Shown here in pieces: positions 13,208 through 24,705 of a DNA stretch of 64,000 nucleotides (position 1 is the stretch's first letter; the number at the start of each line of letters is the position of its first letter). The DNA comes from Kitagawia praeruptora (Eukaryota > Streptophyta > Magnoliopsida > Apiales > Apiaceae), in the NCBI GenBank assembly GCA_037693485.1, contig CM075348.1, positions 13,994,501 through 14,058,500 on the forward strand, read 5' to 3'. The notes under the pieces were generated by a model. It ran no database searches and was not told where the DNA came from. It worked only from the letters and a program-made list of their open reading frames with translations. The translations under genes and the position numbers were made by a program.

Positions 13208-14314
13208 ACTAGCTTCATCTCCAAGATCTTCTGTTTCTCTCAACTTCAACAAGGATTCTTCCACACACTTATATAGTTCAGCTTGTTTGTAGAACTCAGC
13301 TAGTGTACCAGGTTCACGTACTTGTAGCTCCTTCCAGAAGTCTGAACCAGCTCTTACTCCAGCAATTAGGAAGCTCATAATGACCTCGCCAGGAGCTTTC
13401 TTAACTCTGGGAACCTCTGCATTGAAACGTTTGAGATACTCTGTCAAGGTCTCATCTGCTCTCTGCTTGATGTTGGCCAAGGTATTGGTTGGGGGTACAA
13501 AAGCTACGGAAGCTCTAAACCGAGTAATGAACAACTTCCCCATATTCTCCCAGGAATCTATAGAATCTGATGGTAATCTCTTGAACCACTGATGAGCTCC
13601 ACCATGAAGGGTTGCAGCCAGTAATCTACACCTTGTTGGCTCGTTAACTTGATAAACTTCCATCTCGATATCGAAACGACCCAGATACTCCACAGGATCC
13701 GTAGTGCCATCAAATTTAAACTCGTTTGACATACGATAGGATTTAGGTAACGGGGATTTTCTAACCTTCTTAGTGAATGGAGATGAGGTCATCGCACCTG
13801 TTATTGACTGCTTTTCTTCCTTGAGTTTCACTAGAATCTTCTTGATGTCTTCAGCATTCAAATCACCAGCTCCACCGTCCTTTGCTTCCTTATCTTTATC
13901 ATCGGCTTCCTGTGAATCTGCTATACACGAATCGTTCGCGATCTCGACTGAACTTGAATCATCTTTAATTATCTCGATAGAAGGTTCCTTAACAGGAGGT
14001 TGTTTATCCTTGGGTTCACCATCTTCTTCACCTTCAGTATCTTTCTTTGGGTCTTCGATCTCTTCCTCAGCCTTTTCTTCACATTCGTCTTCATCGATGC
14101 CTAACTGCTTGGGATTAATCTTAGCTTTTTTACCCTTCTTACCAGCTGCTAACTTCGACTTCTTCTTCTTCGGTGTTATTTGTTCGAGGGTTGTAAGCCT
14201 TTCTCCAATTGACTTGAGATGCTCTAGGATGTCAGCAGGAGTAATCTTCTTTGCTTTCGGTGTTTGATCTTTCTCTACAGATTACGTTGCTTCGCTATCA
14301 GAACTGCCTGCCAT
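13208..14314 (-). pseudogene. E0 gag, 5' part (retrotransposon gag domain)
   Basis: The ATG at 14314-14312 follows the PBS by about 30 bp. Codon 11 is already a stop (TAA at 14284-14282), after which the frame is open for over 1 kb to the E1 insertion. The N-terminal third is highly charged (lysine- and glutamate-rich). It is followed by a typical gag domain core around W-F-K-R-L-P...W-E-N-M...F-I-T-R-F, then Q-R-A-D-E-T-L-T-E-Y-L and K-A-P-G-E-V-I-M-S-F-L-I-A-G-V. It encodes the capsid/nucleocapsid precursor of a Tat-like gypsy element. The copy is broken twice, by the early stop and by E1. An internal methionine at 13861 could restart translation but would still be cut by E1. Confidence 0.8.
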
Positions 14315-14342
14315 CTTTCCACTCTTAAGATGATAACTCTCC

Positions 14343-14359
14343 CCTCCTTCTAGCGCCAA
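14343..14359 (-). promoter_or_regulatory. E0 primer-binding site
   Basis: The minus strand reads TTGGCGCTAGAAGGAGG directly after the LTR end CTCATCAACA. The TGGCGC start fits a tRNA 3' end GCGCCA and differs from the Met-type PBS of E1, E2 and E3. I did not assign the tRNA. Confidence 0.6.
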
Positions 14360-14584
14360 TGTTGATGAGTGGATTTCGTAACAACTTTTGAGAGGTTTAT
14401 GGTGAGTTGTAAAGGCTAACGATCAACTAATCTATGGAGAATGGAGGTTTTTTGTAGGGGTTGAACTGAGCTCGAGAGCGTTTACAAGAATCTCGCGAGT
14501 TCCCTTGAGGCTTGTGTCGTCTGTTCTCAAGAATCTCGTAGGTGTATTGCGAGGCTTGTAAAACATGTTCCCAAGGTGCCTACG
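14360..14584 (-). repeat. E0 5' LTR fragment (3' part only)
   Basis: The reverse complement matches 1419-1623: TACGTAGGCACCT, CTCGAGCTCAG, TTGATCG and CCACTCATCAACA are shared. It is cut in its R region at 14584 by E3. The missing upstream part is not found beyond the far end of E3 at 52116, so it was deleted. Confidence 0.75.
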
Positions 14585-14932
14585 TGTAATGCCCCCAAAT
14601 CCCTTACAGGAATCCAGGTCATTACACCTCTTGCGGAATATTCAATCACCTGTTCATAATATAATTTACAACAATATTCATAACCACACCATATTTTACT
14701 CCACGGGTTATAGTCTTAGAACGAGCACTCCATAAATGAAAAGTCATTACAACACAATTTCATCTCCCAGAATCTCTGAAATATTATTACAACTTCAAAA
14801 TACTAGATAAAGCATTAAACAACTGCTTCCCAGCTTGCACCCTTTGCCACGGTTCGCCATGCTAGTGCCATCTCTGGATGCCTCTGATTAATAGTATTAA
14901 ATAGCAAGAATGAGCCAAAGAATGCCCAGCAA

Positions 14933-14992
<60 letters not shown>
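14933..14992. repeat. (TA)n microsatellite in E3 LTR
   Basis: About 30 TA units. The matching array in the other LTR is at 50095-50154. Confidence 0.95.
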
Positions 14993-14994
<2 letters not shown>

Positions 14995-15346
14995 TATAAT
15001 GCAATAACAACTCACTCAAAATAGGCTTTTACCACTCTATAATAGTTATCCTCATATATAAATATATATACATTTGAAAAGAGATCAACTCGGAAATTTT
15101 TATAAATCTCGAAATACTACTCAATAACTTCTCAAGGTACTTCTCGAATATAATTCAATAACTCCTCATAAGCACTCAATTGATTTGAAATAATATAATA
15201 TAACTGCCCAGATCAACACCCTAGTTAACAGAACCACAAAGGCATCGGTTAACCGTTAGGGTGTCGATGATTGGACTTCTGCTCATAACGCCTACTCAAG
15301 TAATGGATGATCAATCCATTATCACTACACATTTTCTATCGATAGA

Positions 15347-15520
15347 AGGATGAGCCGACTTGCTCGGACCATCACCCTAATTTACTTCTCAGATTGGGTG
15401 AGCCGACTTGCTCGGACCATCACCCTAGTTTACTTCTCCGATTGGGTGAGCCGACTTGCTCGGACCATCACCCTAGGATTAGCCGACTTGCTCGGACCAT
15501 CATCCTACATACTCCTCAAT
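15347..15520 (+). repeat. Tandem ~48-bp hairpin repeat in E3 LTR
   Basis: Four copies of GAGCCGACTTGCTCGGACCA are spaced about 48, 48 and 34 bp apart. The GGGTGA...TCACCC arms can fold into a hairpin. It recurs at 50510-50670 in the other LTR. The short ORFs here only translate the repeat. Confidence 0.85.
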
Positions 15521-15862
15521 TGGGCCGGTGCGTTACTCCGGTCACTTTTGCTTTTAGAAGCAATAAATCACAACTTACTTTATATATATAACCCCCTCTC
15601 TTAAATATAAATATTCTGTAGTATGGAAATATTATTAAATATATCTTTATCATCTCTTCTACGAATACGAATGAAATATCTCATTAAACGTCCCAACAAT
15701 GTAGACCAACTCATGAAATAAATTTCAACAACTCATATAATAATTTATATGCATGTAGATTGCATGAATAAAATCTGATATAAACCATTAGGAGGAATAT
15801 TTGATTTTTTTGTATAGCTAAAACTTAATCAGAATATTTAAAAATATCGATACTCCGAACAA

Positions 15863-15867
15863 TGGAG
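15863..15867. other. TSD TGGAG, left of copia
   Basis: Repeated at 45778-45782. The uninterrupted site is at 51027-51031 in the other E3 LTR. Confidence 0.97.
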
Positions 15868-17180
15868 TGTTAGTTACAGAGGCATGCCTGTACACATCTA
15901 ATAACAAGCCTAATTGTTTGTAATGCTTTGCATTACTTACATGACCTCTTAACTGAGGGAACCTCTAGTTGTAGAGTTTCTGTTTGTATTGTACTTGTAG
16001 TAGGCATCAAATCCTAGTTGTGTAATTGTACAAATAGAGTCTAGAATAATGCTTGAAAGAAGTTCCAAGGTTCATGCCTCAAGCAAGGAGTTAAAGACTG
16101 TCAAATAACCACAGTTGGGATTTGAAGAAATGAAGAATTTGCCTAAGTACCAATTCGAGAAGTATATGTGTCTATTCGAGAAGTCCAGCATTCGAGAAGT
16201 CAGGGATTCGACATCTCAAGACACTATTCGATATCTCTGAAATACACTGTTCGATATCTCATTCGATATCTCAGGGATTCGATATGTCTACTACTCTATT
16301 CGAGAACTCAAGAAGTCAACAAGTCAAGATGGTATTCGAGTTCTCAAAGAGTCAACAAGTCAAAGTTTCATTCGATATCTCAAGGACTCAGAAAGCTATT
16401 CGATATCTCGAGGATTCGATAAGTCAAATGTTCTATTCGATAAGTCAAATGTTCTATTCGACAACTCAAGGAATCCTGATGGAAAAGAGCTATTCGAGAA
16501 GTGGTTCGATATGTCAATATAACAGTATTCGAGAACTTAGAGTTATCGATCAAGTCAATTCTAGTTCTCGAATCACTTACTTAGTCACTTCTCGAATACA
16601 TTCTTGGAGACAAAATACTGAAGAAATTGTACAAGTCAGAAACCTGCAACAAGCCAATGCACTTTATGGACCACAATCTGTAACGTGCTCTGGAAAGCCT
16701 ACAAGGAAGCTTGGAGAGATATAGAAGAGACAAGGAGCTAAAGAAGTGGATCTAAACAGGCTTTGCAAAGTCAAATCTGTAACCGTTTGGACACTTACTC
16801 AAAAAGGATAGACAGACTAGAAAGTAATTTGTTTAGCTACCTTATTTGCAGTAAGTAGGCTGTATCCATGTTCTATAAGGACACAGCCTCACTTCATAAC
16901 TTAGCAACTTTTGTGAGTCAAGTTTTTAAAACACTGTAAGCTATATCTCTCTGAGAAAAACGAAGCTGAGAATACTACCATTTGTATTCACAGATTGTAG
17001 CAACCTTTATCTAATAATACATTAGATTAAAGTGATATTGTGTCTTGTGTTGTTTCTTTATCCGCACCTTCTCTTCTACACACACAGGCACTTATCTGCT
17101 ACATAGACTCAATCCAATAAAAGTTCAAGAATCCATTCACCCCCCCCTCTGTATTCTTTTACCGTATTCAATACTCAACA
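15868..17180 (+). repeat. Copia 5' LTR
   Basis: 1,313 bp, TGTTAGTTACAG to ...ATACTCAACA. It is 19 bp longer than the 3' LTR: a 21-bp tandem duplication near 16417-16458, and two fewer Cs in the poly-C run near its end. Confidence 0.95.
16154..16596 (+). promoter_or_regulatory. Array of eight TTCnnGAA palindromes in copia 5' LTR
   Basis: TTCGAGAA occurs at 16154, 16175, 16191, 16299, 16493 and 16528, and TTCTCGAA at 16565 and 16589, interspersed with many TTCGATATCTC variants. Each palindrome fits the heat-shock element core nTTCnnGAAn. Repeated palindromes are a known Sirevirus LTR trait. A heat-shock-factor role is my inference. The matching array in the 3' LTR begins at 44770. Confidence 0.6.
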
Positions 17181-17182
17181 AG

Positions 17183-17193
17183 TTGTATCAGAG
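17183..17193 (+). promoter_or_regulatory. Copia primer-binding site
   Basis: TTGTATCAGAG lies two bases after the LTR, one mismatch from the Met-type TGGTATCAGAG. Confidence 0.75.
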
Positions 17194-17225
17194 AGGGCTG
17201 TTTATTCAAAAATAGGAAAACGATC

Positions 17226-18314
17226 ATGAGTTCGAATACACCAAAGACTACAGGAACGGTGAAGGTCCCTAAGTTTGACAAAGAAAACTTCAACCTCTGG
17301 AAGATAAAAATGATGTTGTTCATTAAAGCCTCTCATCCCTTGTATCCTGAGATTCTCAAGAATGGTCCTTTTGTTCCACAACAAGAGATACCAGAGAAGA
17401 CTGTTGGAACCACAACTATCCCAAGATCTTATGAGGCCAAGGATCCATCAAAGTGGACAGAGTCAGAAAGGGAGAAGGTTGCTCTTGACAGCCACCTCAT
17501 GTTGCTTATCATTGATTCCATGGACATGTCAATGTTTGCAAACATTGCATCATGTACGTCTGCTAAAGAGATGTGGGATCACATTGAGGTGTTGTGTGAA
17601 GGGACTGATGAGGTTAAGGAAAACAGGAAACAGATACTGGTCACACAGTATGAAGCTTTCATGGCACAGCCCAAGGAAAGCATCACTGAAATGTTTGAAA
17701 GGTTTCACAAGCTAGTTACTGAGTTGCAGATGAATGGAAAGGTTTACAGCACCAAGGAGCTAAATATGAAATTTCTGTTGTCTTCACCAAATCATCTGGA
17801 GCAAAGAGTCATTTCTCTAAGAGAGAGAGATTTGAACAAAGTCACCTATGATGTGCTCTATGGAGTCCTAAAGACTCATGAACTTGAGTTGCTTCAGAAA
17901 AGGGCTATCCAAGCCAACCAAGGTAGGATGATAAACACATCATGTGCCTTGATTGTCAACAAATCCATTCTGGACCTAGAAGCATCTACAAGCCAACTAA
18001 GGATAGAGGAGGTGGAAGATGATGAAGAAACTGAAGCTGGGGTGAGTGAACCTGTTGAGGAAAAGGAGGAAGAAGAAGAGTTTTACACTCTGGAAGAACT
18101 TGATGGGATGGAAAATACTTCATATGCTTTCATGGCCAGAAAATTTCCAAACATCAGATTTAAAAGAAATCAACCCTTCAAACCAAAAACTCAAAACCAT
18201 TCAGCCAACAAGAACAAGGCACCTGTGAAACCAAACAGAAATAAGTTCAAAACCAGTTATGTGGATAGGTCATCTGTAAGGTGCTATAGATGCAATGACC
18301 TAGGGCATTTTGCC
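17226..18314 (+). pseudogene. Copia gag, 5' part (cut by E2 in the zinc knuckle)
   Basis: The ATG at 17226 lies 33 bp after the PBS. 363 codons are open up to the E2 insertion. Residues 1-120 form the copia gag N-terminal region with F-x-L-W-K-x-K-M and S-x-K-E-M-W-D. Residues 130-230 continue the UBN2-type gag domain. An acidic run (E-E-K-E-E-E-E-E-E) lies near residues 285-295, then a basic stretch. The CCHC knuckle C353-x2-C356-x4-H361 follows, whose last Cys is lost: E2 begins right after Ala363. Gag forms the virus-like particle and binds RNA. The reading frame does not resume on the far side of E2, which suggests deletion of gag sequence there. Confidence 0.88.
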
Positions 18315-21300
18315 TGTAAGAACCCAGATTTTGGGTAGAATTAAAACTTTTATTATGTATTGAAGTAAGAGTGAACAGTGGTTACAACTACAATGTAATA
18401 CTGGCTTTAAAGAATGAATAATGAAAGGATATATATTCCAAGGTTATATGGCCTGAAGGATGCTATTGGGTGATAACTTAGACTAGAATAATCTATCTCC
18501 TAGAAAGTTAAGATAAGATTCCCTAGAGAGAAATAGATACCCTCATGTCATCCAAATCAATATCTATTATAAGCCCAGCGGTTCCGTAAAAAGGTTAAGG
18601 AACACTCGAGGGTGAACCAGGTTCATTTTCCTAATTATAGGAATTAAATAAAAATAAGTGATGAATAGTGATTTTGGTGGAATTTGGAATATTATTATAA
18701 TAATGTTATACCCGGTATTCGGAACGGATTTCTGAGTTCGTATTAGTGATCCAGGAGGAAAATAAGTGTATGTAAAAGCTGTCGGATTCAGAAAAAAAGA
18801 GCACTTTTATTTTCTCCGAGATTTCCCTGGACACTGCAAGACTTAAGGATTTATAAAAGGGAATTAAGGAATTTAAATTCGAGAAGTATTAAGAATGATG
18901 AAGAATAGTATTAGGAATATTAAGAAGGTTTTCGGTAAAACCCTAGTTAGAAACGAATGAGTTATTCCCTCGAACGATCAACGAATTGAGCAATAACCGG
19001 ACAAAAGAATCAAGCAGAGGGCCAAGGGGCAACCATGTGCTAGTAGATAAGAGATTTATTATGTCAAGGAATTAAGGATTTTATTTAATTATGATTTGAG
19101 AAATTAGAATGAAAATCCTCGAGTTAGAATGATAAGCGTTTTAGAAATCGCTAGAACTTTATAACGAGATTAAGCGATAAAGCGAACGTGAAACGAATTA
19201 CGGATTAAATATATAATGAGATGAGAAACACCACATGATCATCTAGGGTTTACTAATATTAGATTGGTGGAAAAGAAATGAGAAAAGAAAAGAAAAAGCA
19301 AGAATGAGGTGTGTGATTTAGAATGAAACAACAAGGCTTCATGTCACCACTCTTTTCTAACACACCATCAAGTCTTGACACTTGTAATTAGAGTGTATTA
19401 GCAGCCATAACACCCCACAAATATCACAAAATCATTTCACCAACAAGTCAAAAGAGAAAAAGGAGAGAAAGATCAAAAAAACACCACCACCACCAAAAAC
19501 AAGCCCATTCGGCTTCTTCTTTAATTCAAAGGAAGAAATCATCCTTCCCACCATTGTTTGATCACCAAACTTTTATCCTAGATCCTATATTTCATAAAAG
19601 TTATACCCTAGAAATCTTAGCCTCAAAATCCATTGTTTCCATTTTCAATAAAATCATCAAAGTCTAGGGTGAATAGTAACTTCAAGAACAAATCTTGGTT
19701 TTTCTTGATTTCTTGGATGATCTAAGCTCGGTTATGGATGGTTATGGACTATACAAGGCTTAGCAAGGCCTTTACACACTCCAAGGATGGTATAAATCTT
19801 AAGAACCTTAGATCTTACTTTGAGTTTTTTTGCATGTTCTTGATGATCTTAGTGTAGTTATGATTATAGTGATGTTATAAGCATGATTAGTTAGTGGTTT
19901 AAGTTGATCTAAGTATGATGATGATTATGATGTCAAAGTCAGTGGTTCTTGGTCTTGTAAGATGGATAATATGATTAAGAGATGTATGGTATGCCCGTTG
20001 TGGCTTGGTTTTAGTGTTACGATTAGTAGAACGTTCGATTTATAGCCGTCGTAATGCCCGATTTCTGTTTAACCTTGAAATTCGAACTTGACAGTAGATA
20101 AAACTCACTGCATAGCTTCGACTTATGCCATGATTAGCTAGATTATGTTATGAGCTTCGTTTTGATATAAAGATCGCATGAAACGTACTTACGGTTTAGG
20201 AGTTATGATTAAATTCGTAAAAGTGGTTCGGAACCGTAATCAAAAGTTCGTAACCGAAATTGGATCCCTTTAATATTGCGAAATCAGTGGCGAATCTTAA
20301 TAATTAAATATTACAGGTAAAAATGAAGGTGTGGGAGAAGACCACATGTCGAATGGATCGTTTTCCGATTTTATAAAAATGTTTGAATCGAGGTTAAACG
20401 TGAACGAACCCCTTAAAGGTATGACTTTGGTTATAACTTAGAAAACGGGCGATAACACTCGAGGTATAATCTTGATTCGTAAGCGACCAACCTTAGAACT
20501 TATACGACTTAAGTATATACCAAGTATAAGCATGATGACATGTCTTGATAATAAACGAATGTCGGATCGTATCGGTGATAAAAAGAGTTACACCAAAAGA
20601 GACGTAACGAGATAACTCGAAAACGTGTTTCGATTTAAGTGGAGTTTATACTTAGCCTTTTAATAAGCGTTAAGTGGTTAATCTTAAATATTCTGATTGT
20701 TTATAGATTGTCGAGCTGACCCGGGACACATTACCCCTACCCGCACTCGATTCTCAGGCAAGTTTCCAATACCTTGGAACTGTTGTTGTGATAATATATA
20801 TGATTGTTGTTATACCTATGCCATAGCATGCATGTTTGCTTTCAAGTTAATATTGAATTACTTGTTCCCTGAATTGTTATCGGCTTATAGATTATATATG
20901 AAATATCAGTTATAAGCCGGATTGTTTGGTTAAGACCCTTAGCGAAGGGCGTATGATATTCATACTTCAAATATAGACCGGGAGTCGATATTTTGTAATA
21001 TATAAATAGTCGTGGAAACCCGGAGGGATCCCAGCGACAAATTTATTATTTCGAGGATTTTTATTCGATTACGAATCTTTCGAGGAACGTTATTTGAGTA
21101 TTACCTCAGTGAAGGAATATTTAATGAATATTATCTTAATATTCATTTAGAATGTCATTTATTTAATGAATATTATTTTGATCATTCATTGGAGTTATTT
21201 AGTTAATGAATATTATTTTGAATATTCATTAGAGTTATTTGGTTGACGAATATCATTCCCAAATATTCATTTGGCTTATTTATTATTATTTGGAATATTC

Positions 21301-23101
21301 ATTTGATCTTTATTTATTTAATGAATATTACTTTCGAATATTCATTTAAGGTTTGATTTACTTAATGAATATTATTTTAAAATATTCATTGGAAGTTCTA
21401 TTTACTCAAGGAATTTTACTTCGAATATTCCTTTAAAGTTTCGATTACTAAATGAATATTATTCGGATATTCATTTAGAATATTATTTGTTAAATGAATA
21501 TTATTTTGGATATTCATTTAGAATATTATTTGTTAAATGAATATTATTTTGGATATTCATTTAGAATATTATTTGTTAAATGAATATTATTTTGGATATT
21601 CATTTGGAATGTTATTTGTTAAATGAATATTATTTTGGATATTCATTTGGAACGTTATTTGTTAAATGAATATTATTTTCAAATATTCATTTAAGGTTTG
21701 ATTTATTCAGTAAATATTATTTTAAATATTTATTTAGGTTTATTTATTCAGTAAATATTTCGAAGTCTTTTATGACTATGTTATCAAGGAGAGGTTCCTA
21801 AACTTTAATTTCATTTAAATCTATCTTAAACAAGATTTAAATACTCGCTCAACTTCCAAACGTATATAATGGGACCTCACTTCAGCGATGTTATTTATTG
21901 GACTGCCCGGTCCTATACTTGCTAAAACTATCTTGTCACTCACATCTTGATTCTTTCAAGCATCGATATGAGTCTTTTGGTTACCTCCTCAACGCTCGAG
22001 GGGTATGATTGATGTAACAAGTTTATATCCATTAACAAGCATCAGCTTGGGAAATATTGGTGAATTTTCCTTTCCAATTAGATACGACTACTTTGTGGAG
22101 TCCTATCAACAAGTGTTACACTTGGGGAAAAAGGGGAACGAACTTTACGTTTCAGAGTCATGGATGATATTCGAACTAGGAGACGCGTAAGTGGCCAAGT
22201 GGCGCCGGTCCAGCAATAGCCCAACCGTTGGCTGAGGAGTTCCAGAGGGCGGTAGATAAGTAATTCCGTCGGAGCTACCTTCTACATGTAGAGAACGACT
22301 GATGAGATGCATGACATACGACTGATCATCGTAAACGTCAGGGCATCTGGCGCGGCAATGCTCCCGTATTAGTTCATCTTCTAAAAGTGAGAAATTTCTA
22401 CAACACTGTTGGTGTTGGCAAGGTGAAAAAGTGTTGAAACCGGAATTGCAATATTTTCCTGCAAGTTCCTCTTTTATGATAATTGAGAATATCTTGCTTA
22501 TCTTTTGCATAGCAGATATTTATTCAAAACAAATATATTTTTAAGTTACCTTGTAACTTCATCTCATACCTTATATTGGTACTACATCGTTAATGCATGG
22601 CATATGGTTTCAAAGATATTTTGGACTGTCATATATTATCACTGTTCAATTATATTTCTGGTGGGCTATTGCTCACCCTTGCTTTATTTATTTATATCAC
22701 AACAACAGCTAGATCAGATGGCCGCGCAAGGCGCACGCAGCGTAAGCAGGTGTCAACCGTCAGAGGTTTACCGCTAAGGTCTTGGCTACCTTTGTTGAGG
22801 ATGCAACTACTGGTAGGCTAGTTGTTAGCAATTGAGCCTCAAATGTATTTATATTATGGTATCTATTAATGGATGGCAAAGAGTATGTAATTGTACAATT
22901 GTAATTCTTTGGGTTGTAAGAACTCAAACATGTGATTAATAATATTGTTGGTTACTCTGATTTCATCTCTGGGACTATAACGGGTGTGTTTTATGTTGTT
23001 GTTTTGGGTCACAAGGTTGTAATTTAAATTATGTTGGTTTTGTGGTTGGATATTGAGACCGTAACAACCAGATCCCTGACCCTGGATCTGGGGGTGTTAC
23101 A
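18315..23101 (+). repeat. E2 LTR 1
   Basis: 4,787 bp, TGTAAGAACCC to ...GGTGTTACA. Matches 28618-33624 with few substitutions. It lacks about 221 bp present in the other copy around 32050-32272. No gene is supportable inside: short ORFs such as 22145-22510 occur identically in both LTRs. Confidence 0.95.
21104..21768 (+). repeat. Array of ~43-bp palindromic units in E2 LTR 1
   Basis: About 14-15 degenerate units of the type AATGAATATT-n-ATATTCATTT. Each is self-complementary at its ends and can fold as a hairpin. The best-conserved units are at 21480-21690. The longer version is at 31406-32150 in LTR 2. Confidence 0.85.
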
Positions 23102-23105
23102 GAAA

Positions 23106-23116
23106 TGGTATCAGAG
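23106..23116 (+). promoter_or_regulatory. E2 primer-binding site, first copy
   Basis: TGGTATCAGAG, four bases after the LTR end. A second copy at 33629-33639 follows LTR 2. Confidence 0.9.
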
Positions 23117-24627
23117 AGAGCGTTATATATCCCAGAGATGATGCGACGTTAAAACAATAAATTCATTAAGATAATAAGAACTCTTGCCAAGTTCATAGTC
23201 GGACTACTTAATGTAGTATTGACATATAAAACCCTTATGGGAACTACTAAGTATCATGATAGTAACTTAAGCTCGTTCTCGTACCGACTAGTAAGGCAAC
23301 AAGCCTTGGAGATTACGAGCAGTAGCATAATGATGCTTGTTTTGATGTTGAAGATCGGATGGTGGATTCGATAGAGTACCCTACTGAGGACCCGGAAGAG
23401 GTTCCAGCAGAGGAGGAGAATATTGATAAGTATAAGGAGTTTACACTTAAGGAATGAGGGCTACAGCCAGAGAGACTGTAAGAGTTAAGGTATAGTGCTC
23501 AGAAAAGTGAGCATAAAGAGTTGAGATATTATTAAGAGAATTAAAGATGCGTATTGGATTCATAGCGGGACGGCTAGATGAAGTACCAGCAGGTAAGATG
23601 GATTTGAGGAATTACTTGAGATCTTATATGGGGATAGATAAAAAAAAAAAAACCAAAATCCTTAGAGACCTACAGATTAATGAGAAAAGAGTTAGAGTGG
23701 CACATGGTTATCAAAGACACAGATAGAGGACGGGGAGCAGAGTCCCTAGGAACAGTTAAGACATAGGTGGCAAGTGCCATATCTTCAGATAAATGAATTA
23801 GTGTGAATGTGGTTAAGGATAATTCGCCATGAGAAGGCAGATTTCATAAGTGATAATTTGTAAAGTCAACTCAGATTGATGAGGTGGTTTATCCAGTGAG
23901 ATGTCCATTTTATGAATGGATTAGCTAAGAAAGTAAAGATAGTGGAAAGCAATGGCCTGAATGGATAAAGTTACATAAGGAAGTAGTAAGCGAGACAATG
24001 ATCTCGGAACCTACAAGACTAAAAGACCAGTAAGTCTATGATAAATTAGTAATAAGGCTATCATCAGGAACCAATTATAAGTTCAGTTCAATTCAGTGAA
24101 ATGATGAACCAGAAACATTAGATGCATGTGATTCAGAAGAATATTAAATTCTTTCTTTTCCTTGAATGGATTATGGTAGTTACCTTAAGCTTATTCTGAC
24201 ACTGAATCATAAATGGATTAGGCAAGTCGAGCAGTGGTTGAGATGTAATTGAGAATGCATTTAGATGCAACCTGAAAGAACAGGTGTAGGACATGTTCTC
24301 GAAATAAGAGTTTTAGCAAAATGAAGTCCAGCAATAGGACACATGATCAATAAGAGTAGTGTTGGTCGGCCCTACCAAGTTAAAGATAGTTTCAAATGGA
24401 GATTGGCCAACCACACTGGCAAAGGTGATAAATTTCATAAGATTCACAAGGTATTACCAAAGAATTGCTCAGGACTTTACAAAGAGTGTAGTCCCGTAAC
24501 CCGACTTAATTGTAAGACTAAAAGTTTGAATGTACAAGATAAATAGGGAGAAATCTCCATGGAGCTAAAGATAAAATTGGTGACGACCCAACATTGGCGT
24601 TATCTAATGAAGGAAGGAAAATTTTTG

Positions 24628-24705
24628 GAAATTTATTAGGATGCATCTCGTGCAGGTTTAGGTGTTGTGCTTGTGCAACACGGCAGCGTAATTTCGAATA
24701 CATTT
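24628..24705 (+). pseudogene. Relic of gypsy RNase H
   Basis: A short in-frame stretch reads D-A-S-R-A-G-L-G-V-V-L-V-Q-H-G-S-V-I. This is the conserved start of the RNase H domain that follows RT in gypsy elements (with catalytic Asp). Surrounding frames are broken, and no RT or integrase motif was found upstream or downstream. It shows that E2 derives from an autonomous gypsy element. Confidence 0.6.

Larger units (their letters stand above)
1624..14584 (-). mobile_element. E0: Tat-like gypsy retrotransposon with gag only, interrupted by E1
   Basis: Read on the minus strand, the element has the end of its 5' LTR (14584 to 14360), a PBS, a gag frame (14314 to 13208, resuming 2743 to 2409), about 770 bp without coding sequence, and a purine tract at 1640-1624 (AACTGGGGGGTAGTATG). 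No protease, RT or integrase is seen, so it is non-autonomous, of the gag-only (TR-GAG) type. E1 (2744-13207) sits inside gag. Its own 3' LTR is not found in the expected orientation: the sequence past the purine tract is an inverted LTR of the same family. Confidence 0.6.
14585..15867 (-). repeat. E3 left LTR, first part
   Basis: Matches 49697-51026 closely but lacks about 50 bp between CCCTT repeats (present near 49957-50007). It ends at the copia TSD TGGAG (15863-15867) and resumes at 45783. Confidence 0.93.

Noticed and set aside
15350..15604. Repetitive 84-codon frame (S-R-L-A-R-T-I-T-L repeats); also considered as a CRISPR-like array
   Set aside because: It is the 48-bp LTR tandem repeat read in frame. 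Spacers are not unique and the context is a plant LTR, so neither gene nor CRISPR.
16168..16724. Two overlapping frames (84 and 146 codons) in the copia LTR, repeated at 44784-45319
   Set aside because: They translate the TTCGA palindrome array; frames differ between LTRs because of the 21-bp duplication.
22145..22510. 121-codon minus-strand frame in the E2 LTR, duplicated at 32668-33033
   Set aside because: Antisense within LTR, no motif, conserved only because the LTRs are nearly identical.
23106..23116. tRNA-Met-like sequence
   Set aside because: Only the 3'-end complement (PBS) is present; no cloverleaf, so not a tRNA gene.
24343..24546. 67-codon frame in E2 interior, duplicated at 34868-35071
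   Set aside because: No gag/pol motif; repeated only because the interior is duplicated.
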